In this document: piece by piece, positions 16,724 through 25,751 of the stretch | How positions within the stretch are numbered: the first letter of the stretch is position 1 | Layout: each line of letters opens with the position of its first letter | NCBI RefSeq assembly: GCF_003205235.1 | Contig: NZ_QJSM01000026.1 | Location: 62,001-126,000, forward strand | DNA length: 64,000 nucleotides | DNA from: Thermoplasma sp. Kam2015 | GTDB lineage: Archaea; Thermoplasmatota; Thermoplasmata; Thermoplasmatales; Thermoplasmataceae | Direction of reading: 5' to 3' | Made by a program: the position numbers and the translations under genes | The notes under the pieces: generated by a model | The model's input: the letters and a program-made list of their open reading frames with translations, nothing else | Told to the model about the DNA's origin: nothing | Databases searched by the model: none

Positions 16724-17746
16724 TCATAAAAAATATTTGCCTTTATATGTGAAAAGTTTGATCTCGTTGCCCTCAGTCCTGCCCTTTATTGTTATGATCC
16801 TGAATGTCTGAGCATCCATCAGCTGGCTTTCATCTTCAGTCCTTGAGATAACTATAAAATTCTTCACCTGAGGTTCCTTCGTTATGATCTTACCATCATT
16901 GGAAAAGAAGACATTTCTGTTTATCCTTCCTCTTTCCTCGGTATCCACATCTATCACATCTATGTGTCTGTTTCTCACCGCAGTTAAAATGTATTTCCTT
17001 TTGTCCACCGAGATTATCGCACCTTCCGGAGCATCCAGAATTCTAAGTGAATAAGTGAACCTAAAGAATTTCCTACCCTCCTTTACTCCCGCCAACGACT
17101 TTGAAACTATAAGCGTGGCGAAGTAGTGATCCAGTATGAAGGAAGATATGAGATCTCCATCGCCCTTCTTTCCCAGATATATGTCTATTCCTTCAGGCTT
17201 TTTCTCTATCTTTGATATGAAAGATGCGGCATCCATCTTCCTTCTTTTCTCCATTATCTTTTCAATGGATTCCAGAACTCCTGACAGCATATCGTCATAT
17301 TTCATACTCACTGTTCTCAACTGTATGGTGGCCTCAAAATAGGATCCGGTAACCTTATTACAAGTTGGACAGCTTATATAATTGACCGAATATGGAACGG
17401 AAACGATTTCAACTTTTGAATCCATATTCTGTCTTTCGATGCTGACCTTCAATACCAAATTTCGGCTGGACTCATCGAAATATATACTTTTGGGATCGCC
17501 AGTGATCTTGGCCACTGGATCGGTGCATTTTATCTCATCCATTATAAGTGGTAAAAGACGATCGGCGTAATCTTCTCTGTACCATTTCTTTCCTATCCTA
17601 ACAGATCCGCATTTAGGGCATATTGCTATATTAACATTGCCTATATTTTCGATATTTGCACGTTCATAAAGGCACTGGCTGCATACGCCATGTTCAATGG
17701 CCTCATTCTTGCCACAAACTACACATTTCATTAATTTATCATTCAC
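16724..17746 (-). CDS. NMD3 family ribosome-associated protein
   Basis: 340 residues with an N-terminal double zinc finger: CVVCGKNEAIEHGVCSQC (about 8-25) and CPKCG near 43-47, with a further CPTCNK near 131. This is the cysteine pattern of archaeal NMD3, whose eukaryotic relative exports and matures the 60S subunit. The remaining two-thirds fold as the mixed domains of the family (SYFEATIQLR start). In archaea it presumably acts in large-subunit maturation. The ATG at 17746 is used; an in-frame ATG five codons later is the alternative. It lies 58 bases downstream of the phosphoesterase gene with its own A/T-rich promoter. Confidence 0.85.
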   Translation of the reverse strand: MNDKLMKCVVCGKNEAIEHGVCSQCLYERANIENIGNVNIAICPKCGSVRIGKKWYREDYADRLLPLIMDEIKCTDPVAKITGDPKSIYFDESSRNLVLKVSIERQNMDSKVEIVSVPYSVNYISCPTCNKVTGSYFEATIQLRTVSMKYDDMLSGVLESIEKIMEKRRKMDAASFISKIEKKPEGIDIYLGKKGDGDLISSFILDHYFATLIVSKSLAGVKEGRKFFRFTYSLRILDAPEGAIISVDKRKYILTAVRNRHIDVIDVDTEERGRINRNVFFSNDGKIITKEPQVKNFIVISRTEDESQLMDAQTFRIITIKGRTEGNEIKLFTYKGKYFL

Positions 17747-17804
17747 ATATTACAAATTGATACTTCTTTTTTACGTAATTGCTGAACTACCTTCGGATCG
17801 CCTT

Positions 17805-18506
17805 TCACATACCGAAAAGCGTATAGATCCTGGCAAGTACCTCCTTATCCTCGATCAGCGATCTCAATTCTGATCTCAACCTTGAACGATCGTAATCGAA
17901 CCTTTTCAATTCTATAGAATTTTTATCAGGATCGTAGACAGCATATGAGGGAAACCTCTGATCTCTAGGCTGTCCTATGGATCCTGGATTTATGATAAAG
18001 TTCCCGGCATATCTAAGGACAAATTGGTAGTGTGTGTGCCCTACGAAGTAATTTGCAGGGCCGATTGGAGCCCCTATTGCACTTTTCATATGATCTGGAA
18101 CAGACCATGGATACATATATCCATACAGTTCGTCTCGTGGCGAGGCATGTATTATCTGAAATTTCAAACCATCCACATCCATCTCTTCCCTGATCTTAAG
18201 AGATTTGAGATAGGATATGTCATTTTTTCCGAGTTTCCTGATCGTTATGTTATTGCGCGTATAGATGGACAGGTCGTGATTTTCCTCTCCACACCTGCAA
18301 TCAACTGAATATGCAACGGCATAGTCATGGTTTCCAGAGACAATGACATCTGCGTTGCTTCTGATTATATCGAGAACCTCCGCTGGATTTGGGCCATAAT
18401 CCACGGCATCTCCACAGAATATAAGCTTATCGTACTTCTCCTCCTCGATCACGCGAGACACCGGTATTATATTCGCATGAGCATCGCTTATTATGAGATA
18501 TCTCAT
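17805..18506 (-). CDS. Calcineurin-like metallophosphoesterase (MJ0936/YfcE type)
   Basis: About 233 residues. All metal-ligand motifs of the family occur in order: SDAHAN at the N-terminus, FCGDAVDYGP, SGNHD, IHASP, and the terminal pair GHTHYQF followed by NPGSIGQPRD. The enzyme hydrolyses phosphodiesters or phosphomonoesters with two metal ions in the cytosol; the natural substrate is unknown. I start at the ATG at 18504-18506, directly before RYLIISDAH; a GTG six codons upstream is possible. Single gene, with no partner suggesting a pathway. Confidence 0.9.
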   Translation of the reverse strand: MRYLIISDAHANIIPVSRVIEEEKYDKLIFCGDAVDYGPNPAEVLDIIRSNADVIVSGNHDYAVAYSVDCRCGEENHDLSIYTRNNITIRKLGKNDISYLKSLKIREEMDVDGLKFQIIHASPRDELYGYMYPWSVPDHMKSAIGAPIGPANYFVGHTHYQFVLRYAGNFIINPGSIGQPRDQRFPSYAVYDPDKNSIELKRFDYDRSRLRSELRSLIEDKEVLARIYTLFGM

Positions 18507-18663
18507 ATACGGAAATGAACCCACATGTTAAAAGGCTTTCATCATTTCATCTTTATATGGTGATCGAAGACCAGGATCCTCAGAAAGCTGAGAACTTGAG
18601 CTCTGTCTGCTAATACATGGATCTTCGTAACGCAAAAAATTTATGAGTAAATGAATTATATTT

Positions 18664-18807
18664 GTGGACCGGTTCAATCCATCACGAAGGTTTATGCGGT
18701 ATGATCGACAGAATCTGCACCCCACCGGAAAATGTAAAGAAGCCGGTGTTGATGAGGAAATGGATGGTACCAAGGGCATACAATGCCGTATGGATCACAG
18801 TAGCTAG
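18664..18807 (+). CDS. Small basic/acidic protein, 47 residues, not in common gene models
   Basis: A short frame starting at GTG 18664 and ending at TAG 18805-18807. The protein begins VDRFNPSRRFMRYDRQN, continues LHPTGKCKEAG and then VDEEMDGTKGIQCRMDHSS. Composition is protein-like: basic head, acidic centre, two cysteines 16 residues apart with two histidines that could bind metal. A TATA-like AAATTTATG at about 18637-18645 lies some 20-27 bases before the GTG, the leaderless spacing used by many genes here. I do not recognise a family. A longer frame in another phase (18662-18889) covers the same bases but has an implausible composition. Confidence 0.55.
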   Translation: MDRFNPSRRFMRYDRQNLHPTGKCKEAGVDEEMDGTKGIQCRMDHSS

Positions 18808-18890
18808 AGTTTTAAAGATCTATACGTGCAGGTCCATATCGATCCTTGGCAGAAAAAAGCAAAGTTTACAAGATCAGTACACGTGGTAAA

Positions 18891-19610
18891 ATGCAGATCA
18901 GGATAGGCTGTTCTGGTTGGTATTATCAACATTGGAGAGGAACTTTCTATCCGGAGGATCTTGATAAGAAAGAATGGTTCAAATATTATATGAGCAAATT
19001 CGACACTGTGGAGATCAACTCATCCTTTTATTCTTTTCCAGATAGGAAGAGAGTTAGATCTTGGGAAAAACAAAGCTCCGACGATTTCATATTCAGCGTG
19101 AAAATGAACAGATCAATAACACACGTGAAGAAGCTTAGAGACGTTGAGGAAGATCTTACTTCGTTCTACGACGCTATTGATGCGCTTGGAAGGAAACTCG
19201 GATGTGTACTCTATCAATTTCCGCCTTCCTTCAAATATTCTCCTGAAAATCTCATTCTCATAGAAAGTGTCATTAACAAAAAATTCTGCAATGTTGTTGA
19301 ATTCAGAAATGTCACATGGTTCTCAGAGTCAGCAATGTCCCAATTGGAAAGAACCGACATGCACATCGCGGCCATAAGTTCTGATCGAATACCTCTATGG
19401 TTCAAAGGAGATTCGATAGTTTATCTGAGGCTCCATGGTGATGTCAATGGCTATGCCACTTATTATCCGGATGACAGGCTGAGAGCCTTTGCGCAGAAGA
19501 TAGTCGATATGGATCCTGAAGTAGTCTATATATATTTCAACAACGATTACAACGGCTATGCGCCAAAGAATGCCATAACCATGAAGAAAATGCTTGAAGA
19601 GATGGTATGA
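18891..19610 (+). CDS. DUF72 (YecE-like) family protein
   Basis: About 239 residues forming the TIM-barrel-like DUF72 fold. Diagnostic pieces are IRIGCSGWYYQHWRGTFYPE at the N-terminus, VEINSSFYSFP, FSVKMNRSITH, LYQFPPSF, VVEFRN and a late VYLRLHG, then YIYFNNDYNGYAPKNA. The family is widespread; its biochemical role is not established, though nuclease or endonuclease-like folds have been proposed. I start at ATG 18891, with a TATA-like AGTTTACAAG about 20-28 bases upstream. An in-frame TTG at 18846 would add 15 residues that are not part of the domain. Single gene. Confidence 0.88.
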   Translation: MQIRIGCSGWYYQHWRGTFYPEDLDKKEWFKYYMSKFDTVEINSSFYSFPDRKRVRSWEKQSSDDFIFSVKMNRSITHVKKLRDVEEDLTSFYDAIDALGRKLGCVLYQFPPSFKYSPENLILIESVINKKFCNVVEFRNVTWFSESAMSQLERTDMHIAAISSDRIPLWFKGDSIVYLRLHGDVNGYATYYPDDRLRAFAQKIVDMDPEVVYIYFNNDYNGYAPKNAITMKKMLEEMV

Positions 19611-19720
19611 GGAGCCTGATTGCGCAATCCGGGTATTTCAATGTTGGGAGGATCATGAAATTGCTTTTTGTTGCAGCCAAAAATAGAGAAAGTTATTAAT
19701 TCAAAAACAAATAGAACCTC

Positions 19721-21646
19721 ATGTCGAATGAACTGGCTGGAAGCTCAAGTCCATACCTGCTGATGCATGCAGATGATCCTGTGAACTGGCGTGCCTGGAC
19801 CAAGGAAACGCTTAGAACCGCAAAAGAGCTGAACAAGCTTATATTCCTTAGTATAGGTTATTCCTCTTGCCACTGGTGCCATGTCATGCATGATGAGAGC
19901 TTCGTCGATTCTGAGATCGCGAAAATACTCAATGATCATTATATAGCAGTCAAGGTTGATCGCGAGGAGAGGCCGGATCTTGATGCATATTTTATGAAGG
20001 TATCTCAGGTTATAAATGGGAACGGAGGTTGGCCCCTGAACGTCATTCTTTTGCCTGACGGCAGGCCGGTTTTCGCCATGACTTATGTTCCAAAAGAGGA
20101 CAGGAACGGCATGACAGGATTGAAAACCATATTGATTCAGCTTTCTCAAATGTACATCAGGAACCCTCAACAATTTGATGACCAAGCGAAAGCCGTAATT
20201 GACGCACTCGAGGAAAGATCAGGCATTTCAGCCAAGATAACAGAGTCCATAGGCGATCGCCTTTATGAATTAATAGCAAGATACCTTGACTTCACGGATG
20301 GTGGTTTTTCGGGACAGACCAAATTCTACAATACGCCAGTTCTTGAGTTTCTGATTGAAAGATATGAGGACAGACATGATGATAATATCAAGAGGTTTCT
20401 GGAAACAACCCTCAAGACCATAGCCATCCGTGGTGTTCACGATCCATTGTTCGGAGGGTTTTTCAGGTATTCAACTGATTCTATGTGGATAATACCACAT
20501 TTTGAAAAGATGACCTACACGCAGGCTCAGCTGATGAAGGTTTACACGAAGATGTTTCTTCTTTTCAAAGATCAATTTTATGTGAAAATGATCGATGATA
20601 TTTATAATTTCATGGACAGATACATGTATGACGGTGAAGCTTATTATACCGCCATGGATGCCGATTATAAGGGTGTCGAAGGAGGCCATTACCTCTTTCG
20701 GTATGACGATATTAAGGCGTTACTTGGTGATACATTTCCAAAATTCACAAGCGTATATGATATCAATGTAAATGGAAATTTTTCTGATCCGTTCGGACAA
20801 AACAGAGGGATGAATTTTCTCTATTTTTCAGGCACATACAATGAATTTGACGATCTGACCCAATCCAGGGATGTGCAGGAAGCCCTGGTCATCGGAATGT
20901 CGAAGCTCAGATCCATAAAGGAAGGGGATGATGTATTCATAGACAGGAAAAAACTTGTCGACATGAATGCCATGATGATTTCAGCGCTGACATGGGCATA
21001 TAGATCCACTTCGGATGCCAGATATCTGAAACGTGCCTCGGATCTCTCGTCCTGGATCATCAAGCTGAACGAGGGATCCGTTGTGCATGGACTATTCAAC
21101 GGTAAGATTCTGGAAATACCAACCATCCAAGATTACGCCTTTCTTTCTCAGGCAATGATCGATATGTTTGAAACAACCTTTGATGAAACATATCTTGAAA
21201 AGGCAAAAAACTTCGCCAAGAAGGCCATGGTTCTGATCAAAGACGGAAAATTGGCATATTCCTCTGAGATCACCGATCTGGATCCTGCCGACGGGGAAAT
21301 AGAATCATCCTATGCTGTCTTCGTCAGGGTATTGGATGAAATATCCTTGCTAACGGATGATATAGATCTTCATGATACCTCGGATGGCCTTATAAGAAAC
21401 GTATTCGGAAACGTCATTTCGTTCCCTGCGGCTTATCCCTCAATGGTTCGATCCGCTGAATTCCACCGGAATGCAAAGCATGTATATTCCGAACTGCCAA
21501 AGATAGAAGAAATCATGCACAGATCGCTTCTGCATAACGCCATATTCAGCGTGGAAGAATCCAAGAATTACAATGTCTGCGGGTATGGAATGTGCTATCC
21601 CCCATCAGAAACAGTTGAAGAAGTGCTGTCAAGAATTTCTTCATAA
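19721..21646 (+). CDS. DUF255 thioredoxin-fold / six-hairpin protein (YyaL, SSP411 type)
   Basis: 641 residues. The N-terminal thioredoxin-like domain has the family signature LFLSIGYSSCHWCHVM-type motif with CHWC near 48-51, preceded by SPYLLMHADDPVNW and followed by VDREERPDLD and NGNGGWPLNV. The larger C-terminal part has the repeated helical hairpins of an (alpha/alpha)6 barrel, including GGFFRYSTD and PHFEKM. The function is unproven; the fold suggests a redox sensor joined to a sugar- or nucleotide-binding barrel. The length is slightly short of bacterial relatives (about 680). It is transcribed alone with a promoter-like AAAGTTATTAATTC upstream. Confidence 0.9.
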   Translation: MSNELAGSSSPYLLMHADDPVNWRAWTKETLRTAKELNKLIFLSIGYSSCHWCHVMHDESFVDSEIAKILNDHYIAVKVDREERPDLDAYFMKVSQVINGNGGWPLNVILLPDGRPVFAMTYVPKEDRNGMTGLKTILIQLSQMYIRNPQQFDDQAKAVIDALEERSGISAKITESIGDRLYELIARYLDFTDGGFSGQTKFYNTPVLEFLIERYEDRHDDNIKRFLETTLKTIAIRGVHDPLFGGFFRYSTDSMWIIPHFEKMTYTQAQLMKVYTKMFLLFKDQFYVKMIDDIYNFMDRYMYDGEAYYTAMDADYKGVEGGHYLFRYDDIKALLGDTFPKFTSVYDINVNGNFSDPFGQNRGMNFLYFSGTYNEFDDLTQSRDVQEALVIGMSKLRSIKEGDDVFIDRKKLVDMNAMMISALTWAYRSTSDARYLKRASDLSSWIIKLNEGSVVHGLFNGKILEIPTIQDYAFLSQAMIDMFETTFDETYLEKAKNFAKKAMVLIKDGKLAYSSEITDLDPADGEIESSYAVFVRVLDEISLLTDDIDLHDTSDGLIRNVFGNVISFPAAYPSMVRSAEFHRNAKHVYSELPKIEEIMHRSLLHNAIFSVEESKNYNVCGYGMCYPPSETVEEVLSRISS

Positions 21647-21747
21647 TTGTGAGCTTTTCTTATCTTTCTGAATAATTATTTTTCGCAATTTCTATTTTAT
21701 AATTATTTAATTTTAGTTTTAAATACTTCTTATGTATTCTTATTAAT

Positions 21748-23121
21748 ATGAACATAGGTACGTTTGACAGATTGCTATTCGCGTACTCAATAGGTTCACA
21801 TATTCTTATCGTCCTGATGAGTATTGGACTGTCGGTTATATTGCCAGTGCTGGAATACATTGCCATAAAGTACAAGGATGCCTACTATGACATACTGACG
21901 CGTAGAGTTGCAAAGGCGTTGGTCATGTTCTTCGCCGTTGGAACAGCCTCAGGTGCCGTCATGGCGGTGGAACTGATAGATCTGTTCCCAAAATTTATGA
22001 CCGTGATAGCAGTGGTCGGTGTCCTCCCGTTCTATTATGAGATATTCGCATTCTTCCTGGAAACAATAATGCTGGTTTCCTATTACTACTACTGGGATGT
22101 ATTCAAGAACAGGATGCATCACTGGCTTCTGACTTTCGGCGTAGCTGGAGGCACACTCGGATCTGCTGTTTTCATAACCATGATCAACGCCTGGATGAAC
22201 ACGCCCAATGGATTCAATATAAGCTACTACGAGCAGACGGGCAAGATAATAGACGTTAATCCATTCATAACCGCAATGACGCCGTCTACTGGACGCGAAA
22301 TATTCCATGTGGCAATAGTTACAGCATTCTCAGGGCTTATGGTTCTTGGAGCTTTCTTTGCCTATCAGTACCTCAGGTCAAAGACGTTCGAGGAAAAGAA
22401 TCTCTGGCGCAAGGGCCTGAAGGTAACCTTCCCCATGAACATGTTTCTGATAATAATGGCTGGGCTTTCGGGCACACTGGAAATGAGTGGTCTTCTTGCA
22501 TACCAGCCAGAAAAATACGCCGCCCTAGATCTGAATCCATACCCGATCGCAAAGGATGCCCCAGAACACTTATTCGGAACCATCGTTGAACAGAACGGGC
22601 ATTATGTCGTGGTGGGAGGCATAAAAGTGCCTTTGCTTCAGAGCCTTCTCGCGGGCAACGGAAACCTCAATACCTCTGTACCTGGTCTTTCACAGTTTAA
22701 TCCTAGTACATGGCCACCGCTTGCTGTTCATGATACCTTCGATCTGATGGTTCTTGGCGGCTCCCTTATAGGGCTGTACCTCTTTGTGACTCTCATAGCC
22801 TGGATACTCAAGAAGAAGCCATATGAAAACAAAGGATTCATGATAGCACAGATATTATTCGCAATACTTACCATACCAATCTATATAGCTGGATGGGTCA
22901 CAGATGAGGTGGGAAGACAGCCATGGATAATCTACAACGTAATGACAGTCTATCAGGCGGCTAACTATTCACCATCGATTGTTGTTCCTGGTTATCTGAT
23001 AATGGCCTTCTATACAGTACTTATGCCATTTTCATACTGGTATGCATTCAGGCTCATGAAGAAGGGAGACCTCAGATCCGAAATAAGATCCACTGGTTCT
23101 TCAGCAGTGGCAGGGAGGTGA
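21748..23121 (+). CDS. cydA: Cytochrome bd-type quinol oxidase subunit I
   Basis: 457-residue polytopic membrane protein with about nine helices. It keeps His18 in GSHILIVL near the outer face (heme d/b595 ligand position), EIFHVAIVT with a further heme His near 190, and GRQPWIIYNV, the family hallmark near 390. The loop between helices 6 and 7 that forms the quinol Q-loop is short, as in the CIO (cyanide-insensitive) group. The enzyme reduces oxygen to water with quinol electrons at the cytoplasmic membrane without pumping protons. A TATA-like TTTAAATAC lies 24-31 bases before the ATG, indicating a leaderless message. Operon with the next gene. Confidence 0.9.
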   Translation: MNIGTFDRLLFAYSIGSHILIVLMSIGLSVILPVLEYIAIKYKDAYYDILTRRVAKALVMFFAVGTASGAVMAVELIDLFPKFMTVIAVVGVLPFYYEIFAFFLETIMLVSYYYYWDVFKNRMHHWLLTFGVAGGTLGSAVFITMINAWMNTPNGFNISYYEQTGKIIDVNPFITAMTPSTGREIFHVAIVTAFSGLMVLGAFFAYQYLRSKTFEEKNLWRKGLKVTFPMNMFLIIMAGLSGTLEMSGLLAYQPEKYAALDLNPYPIAKDAPEHLFGTIVEQNGHYVVVGGIKVPLLQSLLAGNGNLNTSVPGLSQFNPSTWPPLAVHDTFDLMVLGGSLIGLYLFVTLIAWILKKKPYENKGFMIAQILFAILTIPIYIAGWVTDEVGRQPWIIYNVMTVYQAANYSPSIVVPGYLIMAFYTVLMPFSYWYAFRLMKKGDLRSEIRSTGSSAVAGR

Positions 23122-23126
23122 TATAG

Positions 23127-24113
23127 GTGCTTACACTCTTTGCAATCCAGTTTTTTACCACAGCTGCGGCTATAGCATTCCTTCTCACAGAACTAATGGG
23201 GGGTGTGATGCTTCTCCTTGACTGGAAAAACAGCGGATCTAAGATAATGGCATATGTGGCCCCTGTATGGGAAGTCACAGGCACATTTCTTGCCATGTTC
23301 GTGGTAGAGACAGATGCAACGTTTGCCGGCATATTGATTCCAGTGGCATTTGCATTTGCTGCGCTGCTCCTTGTATTTCTCATTCTCTTCATTATAAGAA
23401 ACGTGGCAATAATACTGGGGGAATTCGCAGAGAAAAGGCGTATCTTCACCGACAGGCAGCTATATTACATATATGTGACCTCAACATTGCTCCTCTCAGT
23501 TGTATTTCTGGCATTTGTTTCAGCAGTGATCAGCGGTCATGGAGTGAGCATTTCCATAACAGGAAATCCTGTAAACTCCTTGAGTTCTGTTAATAATGCA
23601 CAGGTCACATTCAATGTAATTAAATGGATGGTAGCACCCGGAGATATACTCTTCATAATTTCTGCAGTGCTGATAACCTTCGGGCTGGCGCCTGCATTGT
23701 ATGATGTTAGGAGATTCGCCACGGTGGGAATTATATCTGCAGTACTCGGATTCGTTCTCGGCATCATATCGCTTGTACAGATGGGCGTACACATCAGTCC
23801 AATCATAGTCATACCCGCCCTCATAATAATGGGTGTACCAGCGATGTATCTCCTGAACATAGCAAAGAACCTCCTATCTAACAAAGCGATCTTCATCGTG
23901 TTGCTCATCATCTCGATCTATTCCCTTTATTTCACGGTGTATCCAACAGCAATGGGAGGCAAATTAGTTCTCTCGCAGGTTGTGACCACCGGACCAATGG
24001 TGCTTGGAACCATTCTCACTACCGCGGTAGGCTTCACACTTCTGGCGCTCATGCTCTCATTGTATGTCTATGTCAATTACAGAAGCAGCCAAGCACTAAC
24101 TACCGCGAAATAA
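23127..24113 (+). CDS. cydB: Cytochrome bd-type quinol oxidase subunit II
   Basis: 328 residues, eight to nine hydrophobic helices. It opens with LLTELMGGVMLLLDWKN and has VAPVWEVTGTFLAMFVVET, the segment that in CydB reads W-E-x-N-E-x-W; it then follows the CydB helix spacing. CydB stabilises the heme-bearing subunit I. It begins with GTG five bases after the cydA stop, and the GGAGGTGAT ribosome site overlaps that stop, so the two are translated together. Sequence conservation with bacterial CydB is low, as usual for archaeal forms. No cydC, cydD or cydX-like gene is near. Confidence 0.85.
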   Translation: MLTLFAIQFFTTAAAIAFLLTELMGGVMLLLDWKNSGSKIMAYVAPVWEVTGTFLAMFVVETDATFAGILIPVAFAFAALLLVFLILFIIRNVAIILGEFAEKRRIFTDRQLYYIYVTSTLLLSVVFLAFVSAVISGHGVSISITGNPVNSLSSVNNAQVTFNVIKWMVAPGDILFIISAVLITFGLAPALYDVRRFATVGIISAVLGFVLGIISLVQMGVHISPIIVIPALIIMGVPAMYLLNIAKNLLSNKAIFIVLLIISIYSLYFTVYPTAMGGKLVLSQVVTTGPMVLGTILTTAVGFTLLALMLSLYVYVNYRSSQALTTAK

Positions 24114-24115
24114 AT

Positions 24116-24141
24116 AATTTTTTTGAAAAAAATTTTAATTT
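24116..24141 (+). terminator. T-rich terminator after cydAB
   Basis: Directly after the cydB stop come three T tracts: AATTTTTTTG, AAAATTTTAA and ATTTTTTAC. Runs of six to seven T on the sense strand are the usual archaeal termination signal. Confidence 0.55.
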
Positions 24142-24182
24142 TTTACGGCAAATGATATATAATCAAGACTGCATGAGGAGAT

Positions 24183-25730
24183 GTGAAACGAAGCAGACCA
24201 AATGCCTTCTCAAATAAAGCCGTTATCGCCTCCTCCAGTGAGCTTGCCTCGATCGCTGGCAGAGACGTCATGAAAGCTGGTGGCAACATATTCGATGCTG
24301 CACTGGCAGTCAGTGCTGCACTTTGCGTAACACAGAACAATCTCTGCGGCCTTGGTGGTGATCTCTTCGCACTCATAAGAGACGAAAACGGTGAAATTAT
24401 TGATTTGAATGGTAGCGGACAGTCAGCAAGAGCAGCCAGCATAGAGTTCTATGAATCAATGGGCATGAGCAGAATACCGGAGCGAGGAATATATGCAGCC
24501 ATCACTGTTCCTGGAATTGTCGGATCCTGGGAAACGATATACAGGAGATATGCAAGCCTGGATATTCATGAAATTCTGAAACCCGCCATACGCATGGCAA
24601 GGGAAGGTTTCCCAGTTACACAGAATTATTCGGAGTCCATAACACGCAGTGCAACACTTCTTGGAAGATACTCTGGCTGGTCTTCAATATTTATGCCTGG
24701 CGGCAGATCCCCAGCACCAGGTGAAATTTTCAAACAGCCAGATCTTGCCAATACTCTGAAATCATTGGCTGAAGATGGCTATGGATCCTTCTACGATGGA
24801 AGGCTTTCTGAAACCATAGCTGCCGGGCTAATTGACGCAGGTTCACTGATCGATGATCAAGATCTCAAGGCGTATAGCCCAGTACTGCGTAGACCGGTAT
24901 GCACTGCCCTTGATGATTTCAAAATATATGAGACCTCACCGAACAGCCAGGGTATCACAGTGATTCACTGGGTGGAGAATCTTTTCCAAAGGGGGTATGG
25001 GACAGAATCCATGGCCGATGTCAAGGCGATCGATCTGATGGAATCGATGTATAACGCGTATGAGAAGAGAAGATATATAACGGATCCTACCTTCATGAAG
25101 AATCCAAATTATAAAGATTCGGGAATCGATTCTTTCGCAAGGCAGGAAAACAAAGATCCGGATAGAGGAGATACAACTTACTTTTCTATAAGCGATGGAG
25201 AGGGGCGTTCCGTCAGCATGATTCAAAGCAACTACATGGGCTTCGGTTCTGGCATCGTTCCAAGAGGTACAGGTTTTGTATTGCAGAATAGAGGTACATA
25301 CTTCAGCCTTGACAAAACTCATCCTAACGCACTGATGCCAGGCAAGAGAACCTTTCATACCTTAGCGGCCTGCATAGTTGAGAAGCGTGGTGACCTGTAT
25401 GCCTCATTTGGATCGATGGGGGGCGACATTCAACCACAGGTTCAGATGCAGATCTTGATGAACGTACTCAGAGAAAACTCTGATCCTCAGGCCATTATAG
25501 ACAGGCCAAGGTGGGCTGAGCCATACACCATCTACGAGGATCCAGGCCCAATATATGTCGAATCTACGCATCTCGCAGAATATCTGTCCGAATACTCAAA
25601 GACCAGAGGCATAAGAAATAAAGAGGTTTCACCTGAATTTGGTACCGCTCAGATAACCACTATGCTTCCAAACGGTGTTGTCGTGGGTGCTGCCGATCCA
25701 AGGGGAGATGGGATTGCCATACCTGTCTGA
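24183..25730 (+). CDS. ggt: Gamma-glutamyltransferase (Ntn hydrolase), cytoplasmic form
   Basis: 515 residues. The N-terminal chain has the GGT features GGNIFDAALAVSAAL and NLCGLGGD. The autocatalytic site is D330/T331-T-Y-F-S, where Thr331 becomes the nucleophile of the small subunit after self-cleavage. MPGKRTFHTL, GSMGGDIQPQVQ and PRWAEP follow. It transfers or hydrolyses gamma-glutamyl groups. There is no signal peptide, unlike the periplasmic or secreted bacterial enzymes, so it should act inside the cell, and the substrate may be a cytosolic gamma-glutamyl compound rather than glutathione. The start is GTG in GATGTGAAACG. Neighbours give no further clue. Confidence 0.9.
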   Translation: MKRSRPNAFSNKAVIASSSELASIAGRDVMKAGGNIFDAALAVSAALCVTQNNLCGLGGDLFALIRDENGEIIDLNGSGQSARAASIEFYESMGMSRIPERGIYAAITVPGIVGSWETIYRRYASLDIHEILKPAIRMAREGFPVTQNYSESITRSATLLGRYSGWSSIFMPGGRSPAPGEIFKQPDLANTLKSLAEDGYGSFYDGRLSETIAAGLIDAGSLIDDQDLKAYSPVLRRPVCTALDDFKIYETSPNSQGITVIHWVENLFQRGYGTESMADVKAIDLMESMYNAYEKRRYITDPTFMKNPNYKDSGIDSFARQENKDPDRGDTTYFSISDGEGRSVSMIQSNYMGFGSGIVPRGTGFVLQNRGTYFSLDKTHPNALMPGKRTFHTLAACIVEKRGDLYASFGSMGGDIQPQVQMQILMNVLRENSDPQAIIDRPRWAEPYTIYEDPGPIYVESTHLAEYLSEYSKTRGIRNKEVSPEFGTAQITTMLPNGVVVGAADPRGDGIAIPV

Positions 25731-25751
25731 TTATTGATTTATCTTTGATTA

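Noticed and set aside
18662-18889. 75-codon plus-strand frame upstream of the DUF72 gene
   Set aside because: Its composition is not protein-like and a better short frame in another phase (18664-18807) explains the region.
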